Positions 27,373 to 36,624 are shown, counted from the stretch's first letter. The stretch: 64,000 nt of DNA from CALGLS01 sp047626155 (GCA_047626155.1 JBLHRR010000004.1:1-64000); one strand, 5' to 3'. The notes: generated by a model not told the origin, from the sequence alone. Translations and numbers: made by a program.

Positions 27373-28074
27373 ATGAAAAATTTTGATCCATCTACGTTAT
27401 TCATCTTGTTTGGCGCTTTATTTATGGCAGTTATTTTAGATATGCCTTTGATTATTGTTGGCTTTGTGATATACATGATTTTTAAAAGTTCAGCAAAGAA
27501 GAAAAACCAAAATAATCAACAGGGAAGAGATTATCAACGAAAAGACCGTAGGTATAGCCGGCGTTATGAACAGCAGCAAGCAGAACCGCAGCGGCAAAGA
27601 AGGGCAGAGCCAAGAAGGAGATCAGCACCAAAGAAGGCACCAAAGAACAATCCTTTTAGAAGTAGCGGCTTAGCTAAATTTAAAGATTTTGATTACGAAG
27701 GAGCCATTGAAGATTTTACTAAGGCACTTCAAATCAACAACGAAGATATTGCTGTTCATTTCAATCTGGCATGTTCTTACTCGTTGACGGAACAAAAAGG
27801 TAAGGCACTTTATCATCTGGATCGCGCAGTAGCACTGGGTTTTAAAGATGTTGAAAAAATAAAAACGCATGATGCTTTGGCCTATCTGCGTATTCAGGAT
27901 GAATTTGAAGGATTTGAAAAAGCTGGATTCAGACTTACAGGTGCGCAAGCAGGGAGCCGCGTATCAGGAGACACTGCTTTATTGGATCAATTATCAAAAT
28001 TAGCAGAGTTACGAGAGAAAGGTCTTTTAACGGAGGAGGAATTTGTATTCCAAAAGAAAAAATTACTAGGATAA
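27373..28074 (+). CDS. Membrane-anchored TPR protein with C-terminal SHOCT domain
   Basis: A 233-residue protein. The N-terminal hydrophobic hairpin (about residues 8-38) is followed by a basic, Gln/Arg-rich linker (RRYEQQQAEPQRQRRAEPRR), a TPR region of about two repeats (DYEGAIEDFTKALQINNEDIAVHFN...) and a C-terminal SHOCT helix pair (LAELREKGLLTEEEFVFQKKKLL). SHOCT domains are short oligomerisation or protein-contact modules. I chose the ATG at 27373 over an in-frame GTG at 27346, which would add nine unconserved-looking residues. Function unknown; a scaffold role at the membrane is inference. Confidence 0.85.
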   Translation: MKNFDPSTLFILFGALFMAVILDMPLIIVGFVIYMIFKSSAKKKNQNNQQGRDYQRKDRRYSRRYEQQQAEPQRQRRAEPRRRSAPKKAPKNNPFRSSGLAKFKDFDYEGAIEDFTKALQINNEDIAVHFNLACSYSLTEQKGKALYHLDRAVALGFKDVEKIKTHDALAYLRIQDEFEGFEKAGFRLTGAQAGSRVSGDTALLDQLSKLAELREKGLLTEEEFVFQKKKLLG

Positions 28075-28204
28075 ATATTGGTACACGGATTGCCATATTG
28101 GAAGGAGTTATGTGTTTTTAATTTTAAATACTTCAGCAATCTCTTCCACCGATATTTTCAGAACAGAGACCATCACCTGTTAACTTATCTATACAACACA
28201 TATT

Positions 28205-28864
28205 ATGATCGCAGGTAATTTACTATCACAGTCTATTATTCCATTAAAGACTTCAGATACGGGAGACGAGGCTTTAAGTATTATGAGTGACTATTATGTC
28301 AAGCATCTTCCTATTGTTAATAATGAGCAATTGTTGGGGGTGATATCGGAAGAAGATTTACTGAACCACGATGTACAGGAACCGCTTGGTTCTTATCAGC
28401 TTTCGCTTAATCGTCCATATGCTTATTTGGATGATCACATATATAAAGTATTACAGATCCTTAGTGAGTTCAAACTAACAGTTATCCCGGTTGTAGATCG
28501 GGAGGACAATTATATGGGCGTGATTAGCCAAGACGATTTGTTGCGTTTTTTTGCGCAGATCGGTTCTTTCACTGAACCAGGTAGTATCATTGTCCTAGAA
28601 ATGGGGAAGCGGGATTATTCTTTGACTCAAATTTCACAAATTGTGGAATCAGAGAATGCAGTAGTGCTAAGTAGTTTTATTACTTCAACCTTAGATTCTA
28701 CACGGATAGATGTGACGATAAAAGTTAATCGTCCGGAAGTACAGCGGATCATTGCTTCTTTTGGTCGTTTTAATATAAAGGTGAAAGCGACTTTCCAAGA
28801 GGCGACTTTCTTGGACAGTCTAAAAGACCGCTACGATAGTTTGATGTCTTATCTTAATGTTTAG
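28205..28864 (+). CDS. CBS domain pair protein with ACT-like tail
   Basis: A 219-residue protein made of two CBS motifs (about residues 1-125), the usual adenine-nucleotide sensing module (LPIVNNEQLLGVISEEDLL and VIPVVDREDNYMGVISQDDLL), followed by an ACT-like region (SIIVLEMGKRDYSLTQISQIVE...). No catalytic domain is attached. It comes before a POTRA outer-membrane protein gene and the NAD kinase gene on the same strand, so a link with nucleotide status is possible but unproved. Confidence 0.88.
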   Translation: MIAGNLLSQSIIPLKTSDTGDEALSIMSDYYVKHLPIVNNEQLLGVISEEDLLNHDVQEPLGSYQLSLNRPYAYLDDHIYKVLQILSEFKLTVIPVVDREDNYMGVISQDDLLRFFAQIGSFTEPGSIIVLEMGKRDYSLTQISQIVESENAVVLSSFITSTLDSTRIDVTIKVNRPEVQRIIASFGRFNIKVKATFQEATFLDSLKDRYDSLMSYLNV

Positions 28865-28949
28865 TAGCTACCTGCCAGGCGTGTTTAAAATACGGGATAT
28901 AGCAGGGTGACACCAGTGATTGTAACATACATTTTACAAACTCCCAACC

Positions 28950-30350
28950 TTGCGCCATACTATTATTCTCTTCTTGGTCTTATTCTCTTCGTTTCATCTT
29001 TATGCCATTGGAGATGCAATGCAAGTTATTGCCATAAAAGTAGAAGGAAATAAGAAAACCAAATCAAGTATCATTCTCAGAGAAATGGATTTTGCCGTCG
29101 GCGATAGCCTCCTAATTACCGATTTTAAAACACGTTTTGAAATCAACAAATTAAATATTCTAAACACCGGTTTGTTTACGGATGTTAATTTGAATATTAA
29201 AGATTGGGATCAAAAACAGAAACGTGTTACCATTGTTATAACAGTTAAAGAAAATTGGTATATCTATCCACTCTTTTTGGTGGAATTGGCTGATCGTAAT
29301 TTTAATGTTTGGTGGCAAGAGCAAGATCGAAGCTTTAAAAGAATCAATTTTGGCCTTGATCTTTATCATACCAATTTAACGGGAAACAAAGACCGATTGA
29401 AAATAGGAGTACTCTTTGGCTATAAACAAAAGTACGAAATAGGATACCGTTTTCCTTATCTAAATAAAGCGCAGACCCTGGGCTTTAAATTCGACGCTTA
29501 TTACTCTCGTCGAAAAGAAATTGCTTATCAGACCATAGAAGATAAGTTGGCTTTTGACCGAGCCGATGATCAGTTTCAGTTATATCGTTTTAAAACGGGA
29601 GTCTCTTTTCAGTATCGAAAAAAAATTCGTTCTTATCATAATGTAAGATTGGCTTTTCGTCAAAATAAAATTTCAGAAAGAGTAGCCGCAGAACTCAATC
29701 CGGCTTATTTACTCAATGGTGCCACAGAACAAAAAGTACCTTCGCTCAGTTATGAATTTGTCTATGACGCCAGAGATGTAAGGCCTTATCCGATGAAAGG
29801 AAATTATCTATCCGGAGCTATCGTAAAAGAAGGATTCGGGTTTTTTAAGGATCGAAATTCTTTAGCATTGTCCGGTCGGTTTCGACAGTTGATACCGCTT
29901 CATCCAAAAAGTAGTATAGATGTATACCTCAGTGCAAAAAGAGAGCTGGTTAGAAAGAAACAACCCTATGTTGATTATCAGGCTTTGGGCTATCAGCGTG
30001 ATTTTTTACGGGGGTATGAATTGTACGTTATTGACGGAATGGATTTCGCCTATACTCAATTGACCTTTAAATACGAACTTTTCAACTTCAATTTCAACTG
30101 GGGAATCTTCATGCCACTTAAGCAAATGAAAAATATGCCAGTGCGAGTTATGTTGACTTACAATAATGATATTGGCTATGTAAATGACACACAGTTTTCC
30201 AGTCTGAACAACCTGGGAAATACAATGTTATGGGGAACAGGGCTAGGTGTGGATTTTATCGTATATTACGACAAAATAATTCAGTTTCAACTCAGTAGAA
30301 ACCATCTCAATGAATATGGTTTTTTTTTACACAACAAGATTTTTCTCTGA
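28950..30350 (+). CDS. POTRA-domain outer-membrane beta-barrel protein (BamA/TamA-like)
   Basis: A 466-residue Omp85-related protein with a signal peptide (RHTIILFLVLFSSFHLYA), one visible POTRA domain (about 24-105: VIAIKVEGNKKTKSSIILREM ... VTIVITVKENW, quoted in parts) and a C-terminal barrel rich in alternating aromatic strands. BamA has five POTRA domains and about 800 residues, so this is a short form. The start is a TTG: upstream in frame comes a stop with no ATG between, and the next ATG (residue 24) would remove the signal peptide. The stop overlaps the NAD kinase start (TGATG), which shows co-translation. The substrate or role in outer-membrane assembly is unknown. Confidence 0.9.
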   Translation: MRHTIILFLVLFSSFHLYAIGDAMQVIAIKVEGNKKTKSSIILREMDFAVGDSLLITDFKTRFEINKLNILNTGLFTDVNLNIKDWDQKQKRVTIVITVKENWYIYPLFLVELADRNFNVWWQEQDRSFKRINFGLDLYHTNLTGNKDRLKIGVLFGYKQKYEIGYRFPYLNKAQTLGFKFDAYYSRRKEIAYQTIEDKLAFDRADDQFQLYRFKTGVSFQYRKKIRSYHNVRLAFRQNKISERVAAELNPAYLLNGATEQKVPSLSYEFVYDARDVRPYPMKGNYLSGAIVKEGFGFFKDRNSLALSGRFRQLIPLHPKSSIDVYLSAKRELVRKKQPYVDYQALGYQRDFLRGYELYVIDGMDFAYTQLTFKYELFNFNFNWGIFMPLKQMKNMPVRVMLTYNNDIGYVNDTQFSSLNNLGNTMLWGTGLGVDFIVYYDKIIQFQLSRNHLNEYGFFLHNKIFL

Positions 30351-31231
30351 TGCAGGTAGCGGTTTTTAGTAAAAAAATAAAAGAGGTAGACATACCTTAT
30401 ATTCAGAACTTCTTCGATCTTTTTTTCGAAGAAGGAATCAACATGTATGTCTACAAACCCTATCTTGAACAGCTACCTGGCTTGATTGAATTGAAAAAAG
30501 ACGTTGGTACTTTTTCGACCTATCTCGATTTCAAAGCAAGAAAATTTGATTTCATTATTACCCTTGGAGGAGATGGTACCATACTCGAAGCTATTACTAT
30601 GGTTCGGGATACAAATGTGCCTATTTTTGGCATCAACCTGGGCCGTCTCGGTTTTTTGGCTAATATTGAAAAAAACGATATTAAAGTTTCACTCCAGCAA
30701 TTGATGAATGGCCAATTTTCACTGGATCATAGAAGGTTATTGTATCTCGAATCCAGTCCTTCTCTTTTTGGAGAATGCCGCTTTGCGCTAAATGATTGCA
30801 CCCTACTGAAAAGAGATACCTCCTCTATGATTATTATTCACACTTATGTGAATGGAGCTTATTTATGTTCTTATTGGGCAGATGGAATTATTGTTTCTAC
30901 TCCAACGGGTTCTACGGGCTACTCACTCAGTTGTGGAGGCCCTATTGTCTTTCCAAACTCTGGTAACTTCATCATCACGCCAGTTGCACCACACAACCTT
31001 AATGTCCGCCCCATCGTAATTTCTGACGAGTCCGTCATTTCCTTTGAGATAGAAGGACGTGCAGAAAACTTTCTGTGCACTTTAGATTCTCGTTTTGAAA
31101 TGATCAATTCGGAGCATCAACTAGCTGTTCGTAAATGTGATTTTACAATAAAACTGGTTCGCTTATTTGATCAGAATTTTATGAACACCATCCGGGAGAA
31201 ATTGGCTTGGGGTATTGATTCAAGGAATTAA
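30350..31231 (+). CDS. nadK: NAD kinase
   Basis: ATP-dependent phosphorylation of NAD to NADP. The hallmark GGDGT motif is in ITLGGDGTILEAI (about residues 67-79), followed by the second family block PIFGINLGRLGFLANI and the catalytic/substrate region DGIIVSTPTGSTGYSLSCGGPIV. At 293 residues it is complete. The ATG overlaps the stop of the POTRA protein gene (TGATG). NADPH made here would serve HMG-CoA reductase and other reductive enzymes in the window, though that is general metabolism. Confidence 0.97.
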   Translation: MQVAVFSKKIKEVDIPYIQNFFDLFFEEGINMYVYKPYLEQLPGLIELKKDVGTFSTYLDFKARKFDFIITLGGDGTILEAITMVRDTNVPIFGINLGRLGFLANIEKNDIKVSLQQLMNGQFSLDHRRLLYLESSPSLFGECRFALNDCTLLKRDTSSMIIIHTYVNGAYLCSYWADGIIVSTPTGSTGYSLSCGGPIVFPNSGNFIITPVAPHNLNVRPIVISDESVISFEIEGRAENFLCTLDSRFEMINSEHQLAVRKCDFTIKLVRLFDQNFMNTIREKLAWGIDSRN

Positions 31232-31524
31232 TTACACACTGGAATTAAAAAAGTCATCTACCTTACCTCAGCCGAAAAAAGTCTAATTTAAGACAATTCC
31301 ACTTACTAAATCTGTCATCACATCAGATTCTATTTCTCGCCTTCGTTATTACTATCAAATCCGGAACTGTTAACATCTAGTTAAATCACGTCCTTCAAAA
31401 GAACAGCTTTCTTAACTTGACGTTATACTTTCCTGAATATGTTTATAATAGGCTATTCAGGATTGCTATAAAAGCAATTTACTTTTACTACGCTCACTGA
31501 TTTTTAACCAACTAAAAAAAAATC

Positions 31525-32679
31525 ATGAAAAACTTAATCTCCTTAGTTGCAGCTGGTGTTGTAGGTGGAATGATTGCATTAGGCGGCGCCTATGTAATGA
31601 CTCCTCAGCAAACAACACTAGATGCTGGCAATAACGAATATGCCCTTCAAGCGAATAACAGAATAAATGCAAAGGTAGGAATGCTAGCCGCTCCTTTTGA
31701 TTTCACAGCACCAGCACGTAAAGCCATGCCGGTAGTGGTACATATCAAAGCCGCAGAAAGTGAAGAGTTGGCAAAACAACGCCGCCAAAAAGAAAGAGGG
31801 AGTGATCCATTCTTTGACTTCTTTGGAGGTAACCCTTTTGGTGGAGGAATCAGAGAAGGTTCTGGTTCTGGAGTTATCATTTCTGATGATGGATATATTG
31901 TAACTAACAATCATGTAGTAGAATACGCTGATGAAGTAGAAGTAACTTTGTTTGACAATAGGCAGTTCAAAGCAAAAGTAGTCGGTACGGATAAAACGAC
32001 GGATATGGCTGTTTTGAAAATAGAGGCAAGAGATCTCCCAACGATGGCATATGCGAATTCAGATAACGCAGAAGTCGGAGAGTGGGTATTGGCAGTTGGT
32101 AATCCTTTTGACCTGACTTCTACAGTTACAGCAGGAATCATCAGCGCAAAGGGAAGAGATATAGACTTAATAGAAGGGAATACCTCGATAGAAGCCTTTA
32201 TCCAAACAGATGCTGCAGTTAATCCAGGAAATAGTGGCGGAGCGCTAGTCAACGACAAAGGAGAACTTCTGGGTATCAATACAGCAATAGCTACGCAGAC
32301 CGGTTCGTTTTCAGGGTACTCTTTTGCGATTCCTGTTAATATCGTTAGAAAAATTGTTGGTGATATTATAGAGTTCGGAAGCTACCAGCGAGCCTTTTTA
32401 GGTATTGAAATAAACGATATGGATGGTGACTTAGCGGAAGAGTTAGGTCTGAATATTACAAAGGGGGTTTTCATCAGAAATGTAATTGACGGAGGAGCCG
32501 CACAATATGCAGGGATGTTACCAAATGATATTATTACTCAAGTAGGTTCGAAAAAAATTGACACGGTATCTGAACTTCAAGAGGTTATTGGACGTTCTAA
32601 GATTGGAGAGACGGTGAATGTGACTGTTAGGAGAAAAGGAAAAGTGAAAAGTATTCCCGTCATTTTGAAAAAAGGTTGA
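31525..32679 (+). CDS. HtrA/Deg-type periplasmic serine protease with one PDZ domain
   Basis: Trypsin-like protease of the DegP/DegS family. The catalytic triad is His in VTNNHVVEY, Asp in TTDMAVLKI and Ser in NPGNSGGAL. One PDZ domain follows (about 285-380, GVFIRNVIDGGAAQYAGMLPNDIITQV in parts). An N-terminal hydrophobic segment (LISLVAAGVVGGMIALGGAYVM) acts as signal or anchor. With one PDZ and 384 residues it resembles DegS or the Bacteroidota HtrA form rather than two-PDZ DegP. It stands alone, with a 293-bp leader and its own terminator; a stress-type promoter is likely but not identified. Confidence 0.95.
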   Translation: MKNLISLVAAGVVGGMIALGGAYVMTPQQTTLDAGNNEYALQANNRINAKVGMLAAPFDFTAPARKAMPVVVHIKAAESEELAKQRRQKERGSDPFFDFFGGNPFGGGIREGSGSGVIISDDGYIVTNNHVVEYADEVEVTLFDNRQFKAKVVGTDKTTDMAVLKIEARDLPTMAYANSDNAEVGEWVLAVGNPFDLTSTVTAGIISAKGRDIDLIEGNTSIEAFIQTDAAVNPGNSGGALVNDKGELLGINTAIATQTGSFSGYSFAIPVNIVRKIVGDIIEFGSYQRAFLGIEINDMDGDLAEELGLNITKGVFIRNVIDGGAAQYAGMLPNDIITQVGSKKIDTVSELQEVIGRSKIGETVNVTVRRKGKVKSIPVILKKG

Positions 32680-32836
32680 TCAGAATATTCTATTAAATGA
32701 AGTTCAGTGAACCCATGACATTAATAGTACCTTAGGAAATTCTTAACACATTTCCGACAACAAAGAAATAGAAATCTAGGTTTATATCCCTAGATAAAAG
32801 ACTTGTTTAAAGTTGGTTTTTCGTTTTGTTTTGATG

Positions 32837-32866
32837 CGTCTGTCCTTATTAGGGCAGACGTTTTTT
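32837..32866 (+). terminator. Terminator after the HtrA-type protease gene
   Basis: CGTCTGTCC / GGGCAGACG (9 bp, one G-U) with a 6-nt loop and TTTTTT. Confidence 0.85.
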
Positions 32867-32928
32867 GTTGTTAATACAGAGTCTATAGTAATTTCTTATA
32901 TTTACAGAGACTTCAACAAAAAACTACT

Positions 32929-33630
32929 ATGACCATCTTAGAAAATATCACAGAAGGCGTGCTCACGCTTTTCTTCCCGAAACTCTGTCTGGCCTGCGGT
33001 TCCAATCCCCCTCCACAAGAACAGGATATTTGTATCTACTGCCAATACTATCTTCCAAAAACAGAATTCCATTTAGACTTAGAAAACCCATTTACCGAAC
33101 GTTTTTGGGGACGGGTAAAAATAGAAGGAGGCGCCTCCTTATACTACTTCATGAAAAATGGACGGACGCAAAAGTTGATTCATAATTTAAAATATAAAGG
33201 GAAACGCAAGATTGGGATTAAGCTTGGAGAATTATATGGAAAAGATTTGCGTCTAGCTAAAGGCTTCGAGAATATAGATATGATTCTACCCGTGCCATTG
33301 CACCCAAAGAAAGAACATTCCAGAGGTTATAATCAATGTGACCCATTTGCACGAGGGCTTTCTGAAACAATGGAAATTCCTTGGAGAAAAGGTATACTGA
33401 TCAAAACAGTAAACAATACTTCTCAAACAAAGATGACAAGAATGGAACGGTTGGAAAATGTGCGGACCACTTTCAATGTAAATAATCCGGATCAGCTAAG
33501 AGGAAAGCATGTACTGATTGTAGATGATGTAATGACTACGGGAGCAACATTGGAAGCCTGTGCGGAAAAAGTATTGGAGATTCCACATACGAAGGTGAGC
33601 TTGGCTACTATAGCTATGGCAAAAAGGTGA
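32929..33630 (+). CDS. ComF family phosphoribosyltransferase-like protein
   Basis: ComF proteins combine an N-terminal four-cysteine zinc ribbon with a type I phosphoribosyltransferase fold. Here the cysteines are LCLACGSNPP and ICIYCQYYL. The PRPP-binding signature is VLIVDDVMTTGATLEAC. The block PVPLHPKKEHSRGYNQ is the family-specific core. ComF is needed for DNA uptake in some naturally competent bacteria, but homologues occur widely in non-competent species. At 233 residues it is normal. No other competence gene is nearby. Confidence 0.94.
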   Translation: MTILENITEGVLTLFFPKLCLACGSNPPPQEQDICIYCQYYLPKTEFHLDLENPFTERFWGRVKIEGGASLYYFMKNGRTQKLIHNLKYKGKRKIGIKLGELYGKDLRLAKGFENIDMILPVPLHPKKEHSRGYNQCDPFARGLSETMEIPWRKGILIKTVNNTSQTKMTRMERLENVRTTFNVNNPDQLRGKHVLIVDDVMTTGATLEACAEKVLEIPHTKVSLATIAMAKR

Positions 33631-33933
33631 GCGTAGTTTACAATTAGGCTAATGATTCAATAGATTTTATGCTGAAATATTTTGTTTAGGAATCAATATA
33701 GATAATTTTTGTCAGAACGAAGCTCTTTTATGAGTTCGTAGCCTTAGCTACGGGCGAACAAAAAGCTGAAGTGCTGGCGAGAATTAGCATTTGAGGACAT
33801 ACAAACTATTTTGGAATAAAGTCTAATAGTTAGTTGGCTAATTATGATGTAGCATAAAGAGATACAATAAAGAACGCCGATCCAAATTTATTTGGATCGG
33901 CGTTCTCAATGCTAATGTCAGTTAATATAGAAA
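33631..33933. other. Convergent intergenic region with a small palindrome
   Basis: The 303-bp gap between comF and pyrH holds an imperfect hairpin at about 33738-33761 (GTTCGTAGC-CTTA-GCTACGGGCGAAC in outline) and, nearer pyrH, the shared terminator. Otherwise nothing recognisable. Confidence 0.4.
33871..33906. terminator. Bidirectional terminator between comF and pyrH
   Basis: Perfect 17-bp stem AGAACGCCGATCCAAAT and its complement around a 2-nt TT centre. It closes the minus-strand ribosomal operon. A run of T is weak on both sides, so termination strength is uncertain, but the stem is very stable. Confidence 0.8.
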
Positions 33934-34647
33934 TCAACCCTCTACAAGCGTTCCAATCATTTCTCCCTGAATTATTTTACTCAGGTTCTCTTTGCGATTA
34001 ATATCAAAAACGATAATTGGAATATTGTTTTCTTTACAAAGGGTAAAAGCCGTCATATCCATTACACTCAATCCTAGGCTGATAACTTTAGCAAAAGACA
34101 AGGTATCAAATTTAGTAGCTGAAGGATCTTTTTCCGGGTCGGCAGTATAGATACCATCTACTCGAGTACCTTTCAAAATAACATCAGCGTCTATTTCATT
34201 TGCACGAAGTGCGGCAGCCGAATCAGTGGTGAAGTAAGGGCTTCCTGTACCTGCAGAGAAAATAACAACACGCCCTTTTTCAAGGTGGCGTACGGCTCTT
34301 CTACGGATGTAAGGTTCTGCTATCTGTTTCATTTCGATAGCAGATAGTAAACGAGTGTAGATACCTGCTTTTTCCATAGCACTTTGTAGCGCCATTCCGT
34401 TGATGACAGTGGCAAGCATTCCCATGTAATCACCTTGGACTCTTTCGATGCCAGACTCAACGGCTTGTAGTCCTCTGAAGATATTGCCTCCACCAATTAC
34501 AATAGCGACCTCTACGCCTGCGTCAGTTAACTCTTTAATTTGTGAAGCATAGTGCGTGAGCATTTTGGAATCAATACCAAATTTTTGATCGCCCATTAAT
34601 GATTCACCACTTAGCTTTAGGAGGACTCTTTTGTATTTTACGTTCAT
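33934..34647 (-). CDS. pyrH: UMP kinase
   Basis: Bacterial hexameric UMP kinase of the amino-acid kinase fold, phosphorylating UMP to UDP. The opening KYKRVLLKLSGESLMG is diagnostic, with the nucleotide-binding GGGNIFRG and the phosphate-transfer region GTGSPYFTTDSAAALRA. At 237 residues it is of normal length. It is last in rplM-rpsI-rpsB-tsf-pyrH, preceded by an internal terminator hairpin. The usual next gene frr is absent; the operon ends here at a strong hairpin. Confidence 0.98.
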   Translation of the reverse strand: MNVKYKRVLLKLSGESLMGDQKFGIDSKMLTHYASQIKELTDAGVEVAIVIGGGNIFRGLQAVESGIERVQGDYMGMLATVINGMALQSAMEKAGIYTRLLSAIEMKQIAEPYIRRRAVRHLEKGRVVIFSAGTGSPYFTTDSAAALRANEIDADVILKGTRVDGIYTADPEKDPSATKFDTLSFAKVISLGLSVMDMTAFTLCKENNIPIIVFDINRKENLSKIIQGEMIGTLVEG

Positions 34648-34694
34648 TATAGGAGTGGTTAGTTATTTAGAAATAAGAGTTTATAATCACGCAT

Positions 34695-34732
34695 AAAAAA
34701 AGCGAATTAAATAAAATTAATTCGCTTTTTTT
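34695..34732 (-). terminator. Internal terminator/attenuator between tsf and pyrH
   Basis: AAAAAAGCGAATTAA pairs with TTAATTCGCTTTTTT, with A- and T-runs on either side. It lies inside a co-directional operon, so it probably lowers pyrH expression relative to tsf. Confidence 0.85.
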
Positions 34733-34745
34733 AAAAAGGAAACGA

Positions 34746-35597
34746 TTAGCCGAGTTCAACGTGTTTGAAATCAGTTACCGTTAAGTTGCTATTGATGCTT
34801 TGTAAGTAGCCAGCGACATTTACTTTGCTGTCTTTTACGTAAGACTGATTGAGTAAGGTTCGTTCTTTGTAGAACTTATTCAATTTACCCAAAGCAATTT
34901 TTTCAAGCATAGCTTCCGGCTTCCCAGCAGCACGAGCTTGTTCCTTACCTATTTCGATTTCTCTTTCTACCATCGTTGCATCAACACCATCCTTATCAAG
35001 AGCGATAGGACGCATTGCAGCTACTTGCATAGCAACGTTTTTAGCAGGCTCGACCAAGTCAGGCCCTTCAACATTGATGGCAAGGATAACACCAGCACGG
35101 TATCCTAAGTGGATGTAAGGAATCACTTGACCTTCGCCTGCAGCGGTAACGATCTTAGCGTATCTGCTTACTTCCAATTTTTCACCGATAACACCAGTTT
35201 GCTGTTCTACCTTTTCTGAAACAGACAATTTATCATCGTAAGCCAAAGCCAACAATTCTTCGTTAGTTTCCGGCAAGTTCTTAAGTGCTATTTCAGCAAT
35301 AGACTTAGCGAAGTTTACGAAGTCTTCGTTTTTAGCAACGAAATCAGTTTCACATCCGAGACGAAGGATAATACCGTTATTTCTGTTTCCAGAAGTAAGA
35401 GCGATTACTACACCTTCTTTAGCATCTCTATCCGCTCTCTTAGCAGATAATTTTTGGCCTCTCTTACGAAGCAAGTCAATTGCTTGTTCGAATTCGCCGT
35501 TAGCTTCTGTAAGTGCTTTTTTGCAATCCATCATACCAGCACCAGTGGTGTCTCGTAATCTTTTTACATCAGCAGCTGAGATTTTTACAGTACTCAT
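34746..35597 (-). CDS. tsf: Elongation factor Ts
   Basis: Nucleotide-exchange factor for EF-Tu. The N-terminal UBA-like helix set with VKRLRDTTGAGMMDCKKAL is the family signature, followed by the core block LGCETDFVAKNEDF. At 283 residues it is full length. It lies between rpsB and pyrH; the 146-bp gap to rpsB holds a family B palindrome, so its expression may depend on read-through or a separate promoter. Confidence 0.98.
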   Translation of the reverse strand: MSTVKISAADVKRLRDTTGAGMMDCKKALTEANGEFEQAIDLLRKRGQKLSAKRADRDAKEGVVIALTSGNRNNGIILRLGCETDFVAKNEDFVNFAKSIAEIALKNLPETNEELLALAYDDKLSVSEKVEQQTGVIGEKLEVSRYAKIVTAAGEGQVIPYIHLGYRAGVILAINVEGPDLVEPAKNVAMQVAAMRPIALDKDGVDATMVEREIEIGKEQARAAGKPEAMLEKIALGKLNKFYKERTLLNQSYVKDSKVNVAGYLQSINSNLTVTDFKHVELG

Positions 35598-35661
35598 TTT
35601 AGTGATTATTTTTAATGTTGTACGCTCTTTTTCAGAAGAGCATATGAATTAATTTTTTACA

Positions 35662-35743
35662 AGTATAACAAAAAAAAGTTTAGACCACTATATACTAGGT
35701 TGCCTAATTTAAATTACAAGCATGCAGTGGTCTAAGCTTATTT
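35662..35743 (-). repeat. Family B palindromic element, copy B4
   Basis: Directly 3' of rpsB and reading in the rpsB direction: TAAGCTTAGACCACTGC ... TATATAGTGGTCTAAACTTTTTTTTTG. The arms TTAGACCACT / AGTGGTCTAA are perfect and a run of T follows, so on the minus strand it has the form of a Rho-independent terminator. Same family as 8050, 40467 and 42558. Confidence 0.8.
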
Positions 35744-36490
35744 TTATTGTTCCTTAGCAGCAGGAGGAGCAGCTCCTTCGGCTGCTTTACTAGCCTTTGC
35801 CTTATTTCTTTCCACTAACCCTTCTCTGATTGCTTCGGTCATTGCGTTTACAATGATTTTGATAGAGTTAGAAGCGTCATCGTTAGAAGGGATTGGGAAG
35901 TCAACCGTGTTCGGATCAGAATTTGAATCGACCATCGCTATGGTACGCATTCCCAATTTTGTAGCTTCAGATAATGCAATGTGCTCGTGAGAAATATCAA
36001 CGATAAAAACAGCAGAAGGCAATCTGTTAAGGTTGGCGATACCACCAAGTACTCTTTCCAGTTTGTTACGTTCGCGTGTTAGTGTCAATCTTTCTTTCTT
36101 TGTAATAGTAGTTACGGTACTATCCGCAAGCATCTTGTCGATGGTATTCATTTTCTTCACAGATTTTTTCACTGTGTTGAAGTTAGTCATCATACCTCCC
36201 AACCAACGTTCTGTAACGTAAGGCATTTCCACAGAACGAGCTGCTTCAACGACGATTTCACGAGATTGCTTTTTAGTAGATACAAAAAGAATCTTACGAC
36301 CAGACTTTGCGATTTGACGGAGTGCATTACCAGCACTGTCCAAGCATTCCAAAGTACGGTTAAGATCTATAATATGAATTCCTTTACGCTCCATAAAGAT
36401 ATATGGTTGCATTTTAGGATTCCATTTTTTCTTGAGGTGGCCAAAGTGAACACCAGCATCGAGTAAGTCTTTATATGTAGGTTTTGCCAT
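35744..36490 (-). CDS. rpsB: 30S ribosomal protein S2
   Basis: Ribosomal protein uS2. The opening KDLLDAGVHFGHLKKKWNPKM and the blocks RWLGGMMTNF and IAMVDSNSDPNTVDFPIPSNDDA (quoted in parts) are diagnostic. At 248 residues it matches Bacteroidota S2, with an Ala-rich C-terminal extension (KASKAAEGAAPPAAKEQ). It follows rpsI across a gap filled with a family A element and is followed by a family B element. Confidence 0.98.
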   Translation of the reverse strand: MAKPTYKDLLDAGVHFGHLKKKWNPKMQPYIFMERKGIHIIDLNRTLECLDSAGNALRQIAKSGRKILFVSTKKQSREIVVEAARSVEMPYVTERWLGGMMTNFNTVKKSVKKMNTIDKMLADSTVTTITKKERLTLTRERNKLERVLGGIANLNRLPSAVFIVDISHEHIALSEATKLGMRTIAMVDSNSDPNTVDFPIPSNDDASNSIKIIVNAMTEAIREGLVERNKAKASKAAEGAAPPAAKEQ

Positions 36491-36503
36491 TTGAAATTAA
36501 TTA

Positions 36504-36624
36504 TGATTCTTTGACGAATTCCGTGTTTTATAATTCCTCAAATAGATTTTCAACACTTCCTTCGTTTCACTACGGTCGTTTTTGAAAAATCTTTTTGAGG
36601 AATCACGTCATTTGTCAAAGAAGG
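36504..36624 (-). repeat. Family A palindromic element, copy A2
   Basis: A 121-bp near-palindrome fills most of the rpsI-rpsB gap. Its ends are ATTCTTTGACGAATTCCGTG and CACGTCATTTGTCAAAGAAGG, and its inner arms CCTCAAATAGATTTTCAA and TTGAAAAATCTTTTTGAGG; the centre is CTTCGTTTCACTACGG. Read on the minus strand it aligns with A1 between thrB and thrC. As RNA it would form a long rod hairpin within the ribosomal operon transcript. Confidence 0.85.

Noticed and set aside
33738..33763. Small palindrome GTTCGTAGC..GCTACGGGCGAAC between comF and pyrH
   Set aside because: Imperfect and single-copy in the window; kept only as a note in the gap description.
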